The notes under the pieces are model-generated. The model was not told the DNA's origin. It worked only from the letters and a program-made list of their open reading frames with translations, and ran no database searches. A program made the translations under genes and the position numbers. DNA of 8,034 nt. Source: Candidatus Hydrogenedentota bacterium. GTDB lineage: Bacteria; Hydrogenedentota; Hydrogenedentia; Hydrogenedentales; CAITNO01. This document shows, piece by piece, positions 1-5,526 of the stretch; within the stretch, counting starts at the first letter, position 1, and every line of letters starts with the position of its first letter. The stretch spans positions 1 through 8,034 of the forward strand of contig JAGLCZ010000300.1 of assembly GCA_023145975.1 (NCBI GenBank). The letters run 5' to 3'.

Positions 1-1668
1 CAGTCCAGTCAGCTCGCCTTCATTCGCAGAAAAGGGTTCAAGCAATTGTAAGCGCTCCGATTCCGGGTTCACGATCACCTCTACCTGTGACCCGTCTTTT
101 GCAGGAGATATATACCCGGGGTCTTCACATGAAAAACCAGCTACCGGCAATTCATCGCCGCAAGGAACCTCAAGCATCACCTTTTCTCCCCTGTCGTTGA
201 TCAGCGTATCCGTCATGGGATTAAAGGTTAAGTTCCCTGCAATCGCCAGCGCTGTCACTAATTCGGGAGATGCAACAAAAGCGTGGGTATTAGGATTACC
301 ATCGTTCCGTTTAGCAAAGTTCCGGTTAAAAGAGGTAACAATTGTATTCGCCTCCTCCTTCGGTCCCGAACGATGCCGCTCCCATTGACCAATGCAGGGG
401 CCGCAGGCATTAGCCACCACCACGGCACCGATAGCATCAAAGGCAGCGAGAATACCGTCCCGCTCCAAAGTTGAACGCACCAGCTCCGATCCGGGAGTCA
501 CCACAAATTCCGCATTGACTTGCAATCCTTTTTTCTCCGCCTGCCGGGCAATACTTGCAGCACGCGCCATGTCTTCGTACGAGGAATTGGTACAGGACCC
601 GATAAGTCCCACTTCCATTTTAGCAGGCCAATTTTCATTCTGTGCGGCTTCCTTCATTGCTGAAACAGGCGTTGCCAAATCCGGTGTAAACGGTCCGTTC
701 AGATAAGGTTCGATAGTATTCAAATCAATCTCGATCAACTGGTCATAATATGCAGCAGGATCTGCAAGCACTTCAGGATCCGGACGTAAACAATCCGCCA
801 CAGACTGCGCCGCATCGGCAATGGCTTCACGACCTGTCACTGCAAGATACTGTGCCATTTTTTCATCAAAGGGAAATAAGGAAGCTGTTGCGCCAATTTC
901 TGCGCCCATATTACACACCGTGCCTTTTCCTGTACAGGAAATTGCCTGCGCACCCTCGCCAAAATATTCCACCACCGCGCCCGTACCGCCCTTCACAGTT
1001 AAAAGACCCGCCACCTTCAAAATAACATCTTTCGGCGATGCCCATCCGTTCAATGTACCTGTAAGATGTATGCCTATCAGTTTCGGACATTTCAATTCCC
1101 AGGGCATACCCGCCATTACGTCTACCGCATCGGCACCACCCACGCCTATAGCCAGCATTCCCAATCCCCCTGCATTGGGCGTATGTGAATCCGTACCAAT
1201 CATCATCCCGCCGGGAAAGGCATAATTCTCCAACACCACCTGATGAATGATCCCTGCACCCGGTTTCCAGAAACCGATACCATATTTATTTGATACCGAT
1301 GCCAGAAAATCATACACCTCTTTATTGGTGGAAAGTGCCTCGCGAAGATCTGTTACCGCACCTGTTTTCGCCTGGATAAGGTGATCACAATGCACCGTTG
1401 CAGGGACGGCAACCTGTTTTTTGCCCGCCTGTAAAAACTGTAACAAAGCCATCTGCGCAGTGGCGTCCTGCATGGCAACACGATCGGGGGCAAAATCTAC
1501 ATAATCGCCTCCGCGTCGCCAGGGCTGATCCGGCGCACCATCCCACGAATGGGCATAGAGAATTTTTTCCGCCATCGTTAGCGGACGCCCGACAACATTG
1601 CGGGCACGTGCCACACACACAGGCAAATCGTTATAAAATTTCTTTATCATATCAAGATCAAAAGGCAT
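1..1668 (-). CDS. acn: Aconitate hydratase, mitochondrial type (N-terminal 556 codons; runs off the window)
   Basis: Aconitase interconverts citrate and isocitrate through cis-aconitate in the TCA cycle, in the cytoplasm, using a [4Fe-4S] cluster. The reading frame is open from ATG 1668 to base 1 (556 codons, no stop); the family is usually about 750 residues, so roughly the last quarter (the swivel domain carrying further active-site residues) lies outside. Visible signatures are VHCDH with the Asp95-His96 pair, TDSHTPN with Asp160 and His162, GSCTNSS with cluster ligand Cys359, and ACGPCIG with Cys422 and Cys425. The spacing of the three cysteines matches the mitochondrial-type enzyme (mature bovine 358/421/424). 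The N-terminus (MPFDLDMIKKFY) and the YVDFAPDRVAMQDATAQ stretch favour this type over AcnA/AcnB or LeuC. The start is supported by AAGGA 7 bases upstream (1676-1680). The gene lies 66 bases after the cyclotransferase gene on the same strand, so co-transcription is possible. Identification is secure; only completeness is unknown. Confidence 0.96.
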   Translation of the reverse strand, partial: MPFDLDMIKKFYNDLPVCVARARNVVGRPLTMAEKILYAHSWDGAPDQPWRRGGDYVDFAPDRVAMQDATAQMALLQFLQAGKKQVAVPATVHCDHLIQAKTGAVTDLREALSTNKEVYDFLASVSNKYGIGFWKPGAGIIHQVVLENYAFPGGMMIGTDSHTPNAGGLGMLAIGVGGADAVDVMAGMPWELKCPKLIGIHLTGTLNGWASPKDVILKVAGLLTVKGGTGAVVEYFGEGAQAISCTGKGTVCNMGAEIGATASLFPFDEKMAQYLAVTGREAIADAAQSVADCLRPDPEVLADPAAYYDQLIEIDLNTIEPYLNGPFTPDLATPVSAMKEAAQNENWPAKMEVGLIGSCTNSSYEDMARAASIARQAEKKGLQVNAEFVVTPGSELVRSTLERDGILAAFDAIGAVVVANACGPCIGQWERHRSGPKEEANTIVTSFNRNFAKRNDGNPNTHAFVASPELVTALAIAGNLTFNPMTDTLINDRGEKVMLEVPCGDELPVAGFSCEDPGYISPAKDGSQVEVIVNPESERLQLLEPFSANEGELTGL

Positions 1669-1687
1669 TACAGTTTCCTTATGGTAC

Positions 1688-1702
1688 TGCCTGTATCAGG
1701 CA
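1688..1702 (-). other. Small hairpin in the aconitase leader
   Basis: A perfect 6-bp inverted repeat (TGCCTG / CAGGCA) with a 3-base loop lies just upstream of the aconitase ribosome binding site. No T-run follows it. It could shape mRNA stability or translation initiation, but this is inference from the repeat alone and short hairpins also arise by chance. Confidence 0.35.
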
Positions 1703-1707
1703 TCAAA

Positions 1708-1732
1708 GCAGGGATAACGTTATTCTCCCTGC
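1708..1732 (-). terminator. Intercistronic hairpin after the cyclotransferase gene (weak terminator-like)
   Basis: A 7-bp perfect inverted repeat (GCAGGGA / TCCCTGC) with an 11-base loop begins 2 bases after the cyclotransferase stop codon. On the minus strand it is followed only by TTTGATG, a very short T-run, so it may be a leaky terminator or an mRNA 3'-end stabiliser rather than an efficient stop. If it does terminate, aconitase would need its own promoter inside or upstream of this gap, and I see none that is convincing. Confidence 0.4.
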
Positions 1733-1734
1733 AC

Positions 1735-2601
1735 TTATTTTGTATTTCCCATATCGCGAACAACAGGATACGCTTCCTGTCGTTCCTCAACCAGTTCTAT
1801 TTCGAACAACTTCGGCCAACGCTTACCCGTCACAAAAATACGACTGTCTTCCTCGTCATAGGCAATGCCGTTTAGCACATCAGCATTGCGACGTTCCTGC
1901 GCCGTGAGTAAGCCCGCCATATCCACCCACCCCTCAACATAACCGCTTTGGGGATTTATAATCGCAATGCGATCTTTTCTCCAAATATTCGCATAGATAT
2001 AGCCGTCTATGTATTCGAGTTCATTAAGGTAGCGAACAGGCTCATCACCATAACGCACGTATATCTCACCCACCGTCTCCAACGTATTAATGTCCAGGAA
2101 ACGTAACCGCGCCGTTCCATCACTCATGATAAAACGCTCGCCGTCATGGGTCAGTCCCCATCCCTCTCCCAAATAGTTAAAATCACGAACGCGTTCAAAA
2201 CTATCCTTCTCATACACAAACCCCACCTGTGACTTCCAGGTGAGCTGCACCAGACGTCCATTCTGTACCGCAATGCCTTCCCCAAAATATGCATCGGGTA
2301 ACTTTTGTATTTGGAGCACCGCCCCTGTTTCAAGTGCCACTTTTCGGATTGACGATGCGCCCCGCAACCCGGTACCTTCATACAAAGAGCCATCATATAC
2401 AGCCAGCCCCTGTGTAAATGCCTCGGGATCATGAGGAAACTTCTCCAAGACATGACAGGTATAAAAGGTAACGGTTTCCGGGGGCGGCTGGTCTGCCGGC
2501 GGCAATGACGATCTGCAGGAACAGCAGCATCCTGTCAGAGCAATACCTGCACTGAATATTTTCAAGGGCATCTTCAAAAAGCTCTGAAGCATGATACACA
2601 T
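1735..2601 (-). CDS. Glutaminyl-peptide cyclotransferase, papaya-type beta-propeller, predicted lipoprotein
   Basis: This belongs to the plant/bacterial-type glutamine cyclotransferase family (PF05096), which converts N-terminal glutamine of peptides to pyroglutamate. Family hallmarks run the length of the protein (numbering from ATG 2601, 288 residues): FTQGL at 62-66, YEGTGLRGASSIR at 74-86, GWGLTHDG at 147-154, SDGTARLRFLD at 160-170, LNELEY at 192-197, VLNGIAYD at 242-249 and VTGKRWPKLFE at 257-267. These are the repeated blades of a five-bladed-propeller-type fold. The N-terminus is hydrophobic and ends in a lipobox, L-T-G-C, with Cys25 followed by a cysteine-rich stretch (CCCSC) and a Pro-rich linker, so the enzyme is probably a lipid-anchored periplasmic or outer-membrane protein. 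The start is uncertain: TTG 2610, ATG 2601, ATG 2592 and ATG 2571 are all in frame, none has a strong ribosome binding site, and all keep the lipobox. A terminator-like hairpin ends about 10 bases upstream. The physiological substrate is unknown. Confidence 0.93.
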   Translation of the reverse strand: MCIMLQSFLKMPLKIFSAGIALTGCCCSCRSSLPPADQPPPETVTFYTCHVLEKFPHDPEAFTQGLAVYDGSLYEGTGLRGASSIRKVALETGAVLQIQKLPDAYFGEGIAVQNGRLVQLTWKSQVGFVYEKDSFERVRDFNYLGEGWGLTHDGERFIMSDGTARLRFLDINTLETVGEIYVRYGDEPVRYLNELEYIDGYIYANIWRKDRIAIINPQSGYVEGWVDMAGLLTAQERRNADVLNGIAYDEEDSRIFVTGKRWPKLFEIELVEERQEAYPVVRDMGNTK

Positions 2602-2610
2602 CCATCTCAA

Positions 2611-2670
2611 AAAGAAATAAAATAAAAAAACGGAGACTGTAATCCGTTATAGTGGACTACCGTCCCCGTT
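2611..2670 (-). terminator. Strong intrinsic terminator of the small lipoprotein gene
   Basis: Read on the minus strand, AACGGGGAC (2670-2662) pairs with GTCTCCGTT (2637-2629) over 9 bp with one G-U. One mismatch follows, then GTAGTCC pairs with GGATTAC over 7 bp with one G-U, closing an 8-base loop. A T-rich tract (TTTTTTTATTTTATTT, counting the last two stem bases) follows at once, as expected for rho-independent termination. On the plus strand there is one extra mismatch and no T-run, so the signal is directional. It starts 24 bases after the lipoprotein stop and ends only about 10 bases before the cyclotransferase start, so it may also act as an attenuator or leader hairpin for that gene. 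Confidence 0.85.
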
Positions 2671-2698
2671 GTATTATCTCAAAACAAACAACGATCAA
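2671..2698 (-). promoter_or_regulatory. Possible promoter for the cyclotransferase gene
   Basis: Minus-strand TTGATC (2698-2693) is followed after 16 bases by TAATAC (2676-2671); an overlapping GATAAT (2678-2673) is a closer -10 match but is only 14 bases away. It overlaps the lipoprotein stop codon, and a transcript from it would begin inside the terminator hairpin. There is no room for a promoter between the hairpin and the cyclotransferase start, so this or read-through are the options. The motif matches are weak. Confidence 0.25.
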
Positions 2699-3147
2699 TA
2701 TTCGAAAAAGAACGTAAATGTCGGTTCCGTCGCGACACCGCTGGTTTCACAGCGAACGGACATGCTAACCAGTGCCTCTTTTTCAATTTCACTTAAGTCA
2801 ACAAGACTTTCCCAAACCTGATCGACATAGACATTGTCTATGTAGTAGGTTACTTCTGCATAATAAATCCCACCTTCAAGAAAATGGGGAAGGAGAACTT
2901 CTTTTCCAGTTTTCACAGCAATCGTATGCTCTTCGGCATCGCGCGGCAATAAGTTCTCTGTATCTGCAAAGGCCTGTGCCTGCTCTTCCGCATCTTCAAA
3001 ATACGGAATCAACCGAACGGAGGTCAAAGAGTAGTCACCTTCATTCATAACTTTCATCCGAAATATCGGACCTGAACACCCGGCAAGTATTACCAAAACG
3101 GCGACCAGTACAAGTGCTCCCCTACCACGCATTGCAATCCGATGCAT
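2695..3147 (-). CDS. Small predicted lipoprotein of unknown function
   Basis: The product has 150 residues. It starts with a basic n-region (MHRIAMRGRG), a hydrophobic core (residues 11-22) and the lipobox L-A-G-C at 21-24, so Cys24 is probably lipidated after signal peptidase II cleavage. The ATG at 3147 is chosen because AAGGAGT lies 6 bases upstream (3160-3154); the frame extends upstream to 3201 without a comparable site. The mature part is acidic and predicted mostly beta, with an aromatic-rich stretch (YYAEVTYYIDNVYVDQVW, about 95-112) and a C-terminal TFTFFFEY. It resembles a small beta-sandwich, perhaps of the kind that binds a partner in the envelope, but I recognise no family. It is transcribed divergently from the sigma-factor cassette across a 216-base region and ends in a strong terminator. 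A role as a target of that sigma factor is possible but unproven. Confidence 0.85.
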   Translation of the reverse strand: MHRIAMRGRGALVLVAVLVILAGCSGPIFRMKVMNEGDYSLTSVRLIPYFEDAEEQAQAFADTENLLPRDAEEHTIAVKTGKEVLLPHFLEGGIYYAEVTYYIDNVYVDQVWESLVDLSEIEKEALVSMSVRCETSGVATEPTFTFFFEY

Positions 3148-3363
3148 GATCAGACTCCTTATTGATTTCTTTACTATGGGCATCACTATGAGACCCAACA
3201 CACCCGTTTAGTGTACCATGATCTCTATTGCGATACCAATGAACAAGTGGTACATTGTCAACAATTGTCCCAAATAGAGGGGGCTGTTTTCAATTTCGCA
3301 ACAAACCACTGGAACCAATACCGTATATCCGGGGTTTACTCTTGTAGAAACAGAAAGCAATAC
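3148..3363. promoter_or_regulatory. Divergent control region between lipoprotein and sigma-factor genes
   Basis: This is the only non-coding stretch shared by divergent genes here. It holds a 7-bp inverted repeat TGTACCA (3212-3218) / TGGTACA (3248-3254) spaced by 29 bases, and an interrupted palindrome ATTGT-CA-ACAAT (3254-3265). On the minus strand a perfect TTGACA (3261-3256) sits inside that palindrome, with TGGTAT (3238-3233) after 17 bases as a poor -10. On the plus strand GGAACC (3311-3316), typical of ECF -35 elements, lies about 50 bases before the sigma-factor ATG, but I see no convincing ECF -10. These could be overlapping promoter and operator elements; direction and use are inferred. 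Confidence 0.4.
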
Positions 3364-3924
3364 ATGGCAGAAACAGATGATTGGAAACTTATAACCCAGG
3401 CCGCTGGAGGCGATATGAATGCGTTCACCCGGATAGTACGACGTTACCAAAAACCAATTGTACAATTTTGTTATCGTATGACCGGGTCGCAATCCGATGC
3501 CGAAGACATTGCCCAGGAAAGTTTTGTACGCCTGTACAAAGCACTCAACCGCCTGCGCCCTGACAACCCATTCCCGACGGTACTGTTTTCCATTGCACGA
3601 AATACTGCGTTGAACCATATTCGCAGCACCCAGCGACATTATCGACGCATTAAGGCTTACAAAGAAAACTACCCGAAAAGGTCCACGACCCAACCCGACA
3701 AAAACGCACAAACCAGCGACATTGCAGTCGCACTGGAAACTGCGCTGGAGACACTGTCGCCAGAACACAAAGAAGTTCTGGTGCTGCGCGAGTACCACGG
3801 ATTCGAGTATCAGCACATCGCCAAAATTCTTGCCTGTCCCGTCGGCACGGTCCGCAGCCGACTCGCCAGAGCACGGGAGCAAATGCGACAACATTTAATG
3901 ACCTATGGAAAGGGTGCATTATGA
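3364..3924 (+). CDS. ECF-family RNA polymerase sigma factor
   Basis: This is an extracytoplasmic-function sigma factor of 186 residues, the usual size. Region 2 (PF04542-like) covers about residues 20-90, with DAEDIAQESFVRLYKAL at 45-61 for core binding and -10 recognition. A variable linker follows (about 95-120). Region 4 (PF08281-like) covers 124-175, with LSPEHKEVL at 131-139 and a helix-turn-helix ending in GTVRSRLARARE at 161-172 that contacts the -35. ATG 3364 is preferred because the conserved domain begins a few residues after it; the frame is open back to GTG 3211, but those 51 residues look like translated control region. The ribosome binding site is weak (AGAAAG, 6 bases upstream). 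The stop overlaps the start of the next gene (ATGA), so the two are translationally coupled, the classic sigma/anti-sigma arrangement. Subgroup and target promoter cannot be assigned without comparison. Confidence 0.95.
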   Translation: MAETDDWKLITQAAGGDMNAFTRIVRRYQKPIVQFCYRMTGSQSDAEDIAQESFVRLYKALNRLRPDNPFPTVLFSIARNTALNHIRSTQRHYRRIKAYKENYPKRSTTQPDKNAQTSDIAVALETALETLSPEHKEVLVLREYHGFEYQHIAKILACPVGTVRSRLARAREQMRQHLMTYGKGAL

Positions 3925-4616
3925 AAACGAATCATAATATTCACGAGCTTATCAGCACATTGATTGATAACGAAAGTACAAGCCCGAAAGAGGATGCCGC
4001 ACGAATCCAGGACAATCCTGCTCTGGAAAAACAACAGCAGCAGTACCGGGAAATCGGGCGAATTATACGCACACTAGACGCCCCTGACCCGTCAGGAAAT
4101 TTTGTGGAGGAAGTGTTGGCACGTCTGCCGCAAAAGAAGCACTACAACGTTCTTCGCCTGTCCTTCACACTCGTTACTGCAGCAATACTACTCCTCGCTT
4201 TTTCCGTGGGAATATATCAGCTGCTGCCCAATAAAATCCCGGATTCTCCGAATTCCGATGCCTCACTTGCCGCGATTAACATGCCCACACGGATGCATCT
4301 CGATGTGCCTGAAAGTGTGCTGCTCTCTTTCCAGGCAGAAATTATCAGAGACAACGGGCTTTGGGAAACATTGGACCGGTTTGAAGCCATACCCGAAGAG
4401 TCTCTTCTCATTACACTGGCAAATATGACTGCTTCAGAAGAAGCGGCATACGATTCCGAATCTAAAGAAATGCTGACAACCATGCCTCTCTGGGATACAT
4501 GGCCGATGACAACGTCTCCCTCTTTTTTTGATGCCTTTTTACTGTTAGAAACTTTGAACAACGCTGAGGTCACCGCTTTTAACGATCTGTTACGCGGCAG
4601 CCTGGCAACAACCTGA
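3921..4616 (+). CDS. Predicted single-pass membrane anti-sigma factor
   Basis: The 231-residue protein has a cytoplasmic N-terminal part (1-76), one strongly hydrophobic helix (about 78-101, rich in Leu/Ala/Val) preceded by basic residues, and a periplasmic C-terminal part of about 130 residues. The N-terminus (HNIHELISTLIDNE, then DNPALEKQQQQYREIGRIIRTLDAP) resembles the short helical sigma-binding domain of membrane anti-sigma factors. It lacks the His-X3-Cys-X2-Cys zinc motif; in fact the protein has no cysteine apart from any I may have missed in the divergent C-terminus. Position supports the role: ATG 3921 overlaps the sigma-factor stop by 4 bases, with GGAAAGGG 6 bases upstream. The periplasmic part is acidic and rich in Leu, Met and Thr and matches no family I know; it could bind the secreted protein encoded next. 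The role is inferred from topology and context rather than from a recognised domain. Confidence 0.8.
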   Translation: MKTNHNIHELISTLIDNESTSPKEDAARIQDNPALEKQQQQYREIGRIIRTLDAPDPSGNFVEEVLARLPQKKHYNVLRLSFTLVTAAILLLAFSVGIYQLLPNKIPDSPNSDASLAAINMPTRMHLDVPESVLLSFQAEIIRDNGLWETLDRFEAIPEESLLITLANMTASEEAAYDSESKEMLTTMPLWDTWPMTTSPSFFDAFLLLETLNNAEVTAFNDLLRGSLATT

Positions 4617-4635
4617 CCCAAAGGAGAACTCTGTT

Positions 4636-5346
4636 ATGAGAACAACGCTGATTGTATTGCTGACCTTGTGCGTGATTGCCGCCGCCACCGGTATCGCCAC
4701 CGCACAACCACCACCGCCACCGCCCGGGCACGCGGACGGACCGCCGCCCAAATTCGGGGAAAGTCGTGAACTGATGCAGCAGGTCATGATAACCCGCCTC
4801 ACTCGAGAACTCGAACTCACAGATGAACAAAGTCTTCTACTGATGCGCCGATTTTCCGAAATGCGCAAACAACGACAAGTACTGCAGCAAGAACGAATGG
4901 AAGTAACACGCCAAATCCACGAAGTGCTGAAGGAAGAGAAAGATGAAGGTGCATTAGTGGAACTCATGGAACAGCTGGAACACCTCAATAACAGAAGTAA
5001 CGAACTGGGGATGGAATCACGCCATGCCATTGAGGGACTTGACCTGAATATATGGCAAAAAGCAAAGCTCACGATGTTCATGAGTGAATTTCAAGGCAAG
5101 ATGCGCAAAATGTTACAACAGGCACAAGGCATGCAGCACGGACCGGGTCATCCGGGAGGACCGATGATGCACGGACCAGGCCGTCCGGGAGGACCGCCCC
5201 GCGGCCCCATGATGGGCGATCCTGACAGCCCCCGTGGTCCCAAAGGATCACGACGACCTAACAATGGGAAACAGCACAAACAACGTCCCAAACACATGCC
5301 AAAACGCCCACGCAGATCCGGTCCCCCCGAACCGCCTATCCAATAA
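4636..5346 (+). CDS. Secreted Spy/CpxP-like periplasmic protein with Pro/Gly/Met/His-rich tail
   Basis: The 236-residue product has a signal peptide (1-23, cleavage likely after ATA), then a Pro-rich segment with six consecutive prolines (25-30). A helical region at about 43-163 carries LTDEQ (61-65) and LNIWQ (137-141), matching the paired LTxxQ motifs of Spy/CpxP/ZraP-like proteins and heavy-metal-sensor relatives (CnrX type). Much of it is charged and coiled-coil-like (75-128). The tail (164-236) is low-complexity, with two HGPGxPGGP units, MM pairs and a very basic stretch of Lys/Arg/His/Pro. AAGGAG 10 bases upstream of ATG 4636 supports the start. It lies 19 bases after the anti-sigma-like gene, so the three form one operon. 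By analogy with CnrX or ZraP it may sense metal or unfolded protein and control the anti-sigma factor. The fold call is fairly firm, the ligand is unknown, and the tail is atypical for Spy or CpxP. Confidence 0.85.
   Translation: MRTTLIVLLTLCVIAAATGIATAQPPPPPPGHADGPPPKFGESRELMQQVMITRLTRELELTDEQSLLLMRRFSEMRKQRQVLQQERMEVTRQIHEVLKEEKDEGALVELMEQLEHLNNRSNELGMESRHAIEGLDLNIWQKAKLTMFMSEFQGKMRKMLQQAQGMQHGPGHPGGPMMHGPGRPGGPPRGPMMGDPDSPRGPKGSRRPNNGKQHKQRPKHMPKRPRRSGPPEPPIQ
5137..5196 (+). repeat. Two in-frame 27-base direct repeats in the Spy-like gene tail
   Basis: Units 5137-5163 and 5170-5196 begin 33 bases apart and match at 24 of 27 bases. They encode HGPGHPGGP and HGPGRPGGP separated by two methionines. 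Two of the three differences are silent and one changes His to Arg, which is consistent with duplication followed by selection on the protein sequence. Confidence 0.85.
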
Positions 5347-5370
5347 CATACCTATACCCCTGCAGTAATA

Positions 5371-5411
5371 AAGGCGGATATCGTATTATATAAGTATACG
5401 GTGTCCGCCTT
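5371..5411 (+). terminator. Terminator-like hairpin closing the sigma-factor operon
   Basis: AAGGCGGATA (5371-5380) pairs with TGTCCGCCTT (5402-5411) over 10 bp with one G-U. After one mismatch, CGTAT pairs with ATACG over 5 bp around a 9-base loop. It lies 24 bases after the stop of the Spy-like gene. No T-run follows on the plus strand (CGTCTGACTTCTC), so termination may be inefficient or rely on stem stability; on the minus strand TTTATTA follows. The long stem makes chance unlikely. Confidence 0.65.
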
Positions 5412-5464
5412 CGTCTGACTTCTCCCGGCATCCTCCCCTGATCTGCATAGTTCTATCCCTCATC

Positions 5465-5493
5465 TTGATAATCGGGGGCATGCTGTGTCAAGA
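5465..5493 (+). promoter_or_regulatory. Possible sigma-70-type promoter for uppP
   Basis: TTGATA (5465-5470) is followed after 17 bases by TCAAGA (5488-5493). The -35 matches 5 of 6 consensus bases and the -10 matches poorly. If used, transcription would start near 5500, which excludes the upstream GTG 5485 as start and fits initiation at TTG 5527. The stretch 5412-5464 shows nothing else. Confidence 0.3.
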
Positions 5494-5526
5494 TTCTCGA
5501 TATTACAGTCAACAAAGGAAACGCCA

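Noticed and set aside
392..1225. Plus-strand open frames across the aconitase region
   Set aside because: The minus strand carries an uninterrupted, fully conserved aconitase; the plus-strand translations are unrelated low-complexity products of its codon pattern.
1398..1907. 169-codon plus-strand frame spanning the aconitase start and the cyclotransferase end
   Set aside because: It overlaps two clear minus-strand genes and the gap between them, has no recognisable motif, and is rich in residues typical of antisense frames.
3211..3363. 51-codon GTG-initiated extension of the sigma factor
   Set aside because: It is in frame but covers the control region, does not resemble sigma factor sequence, and the family domain starts right after ATG 3364.
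3208..3894. 228-codon minus-strand open frame opposite the sigma factor
   Set aside because: It lies antisense over a clear ECF sigma gene, its translation is Cys- and Phe-rich with no recognisable domain, and no good ribosome binding site is seen.
4217..5081. Minus-strand frames opposite the anti-sigma-like and Spy-like genes
   Set aside because: They are Ser/Cys-rich shadows; the plus strand has ribosome binding sites, coupled starts, a membrane helix and a signal peptide.
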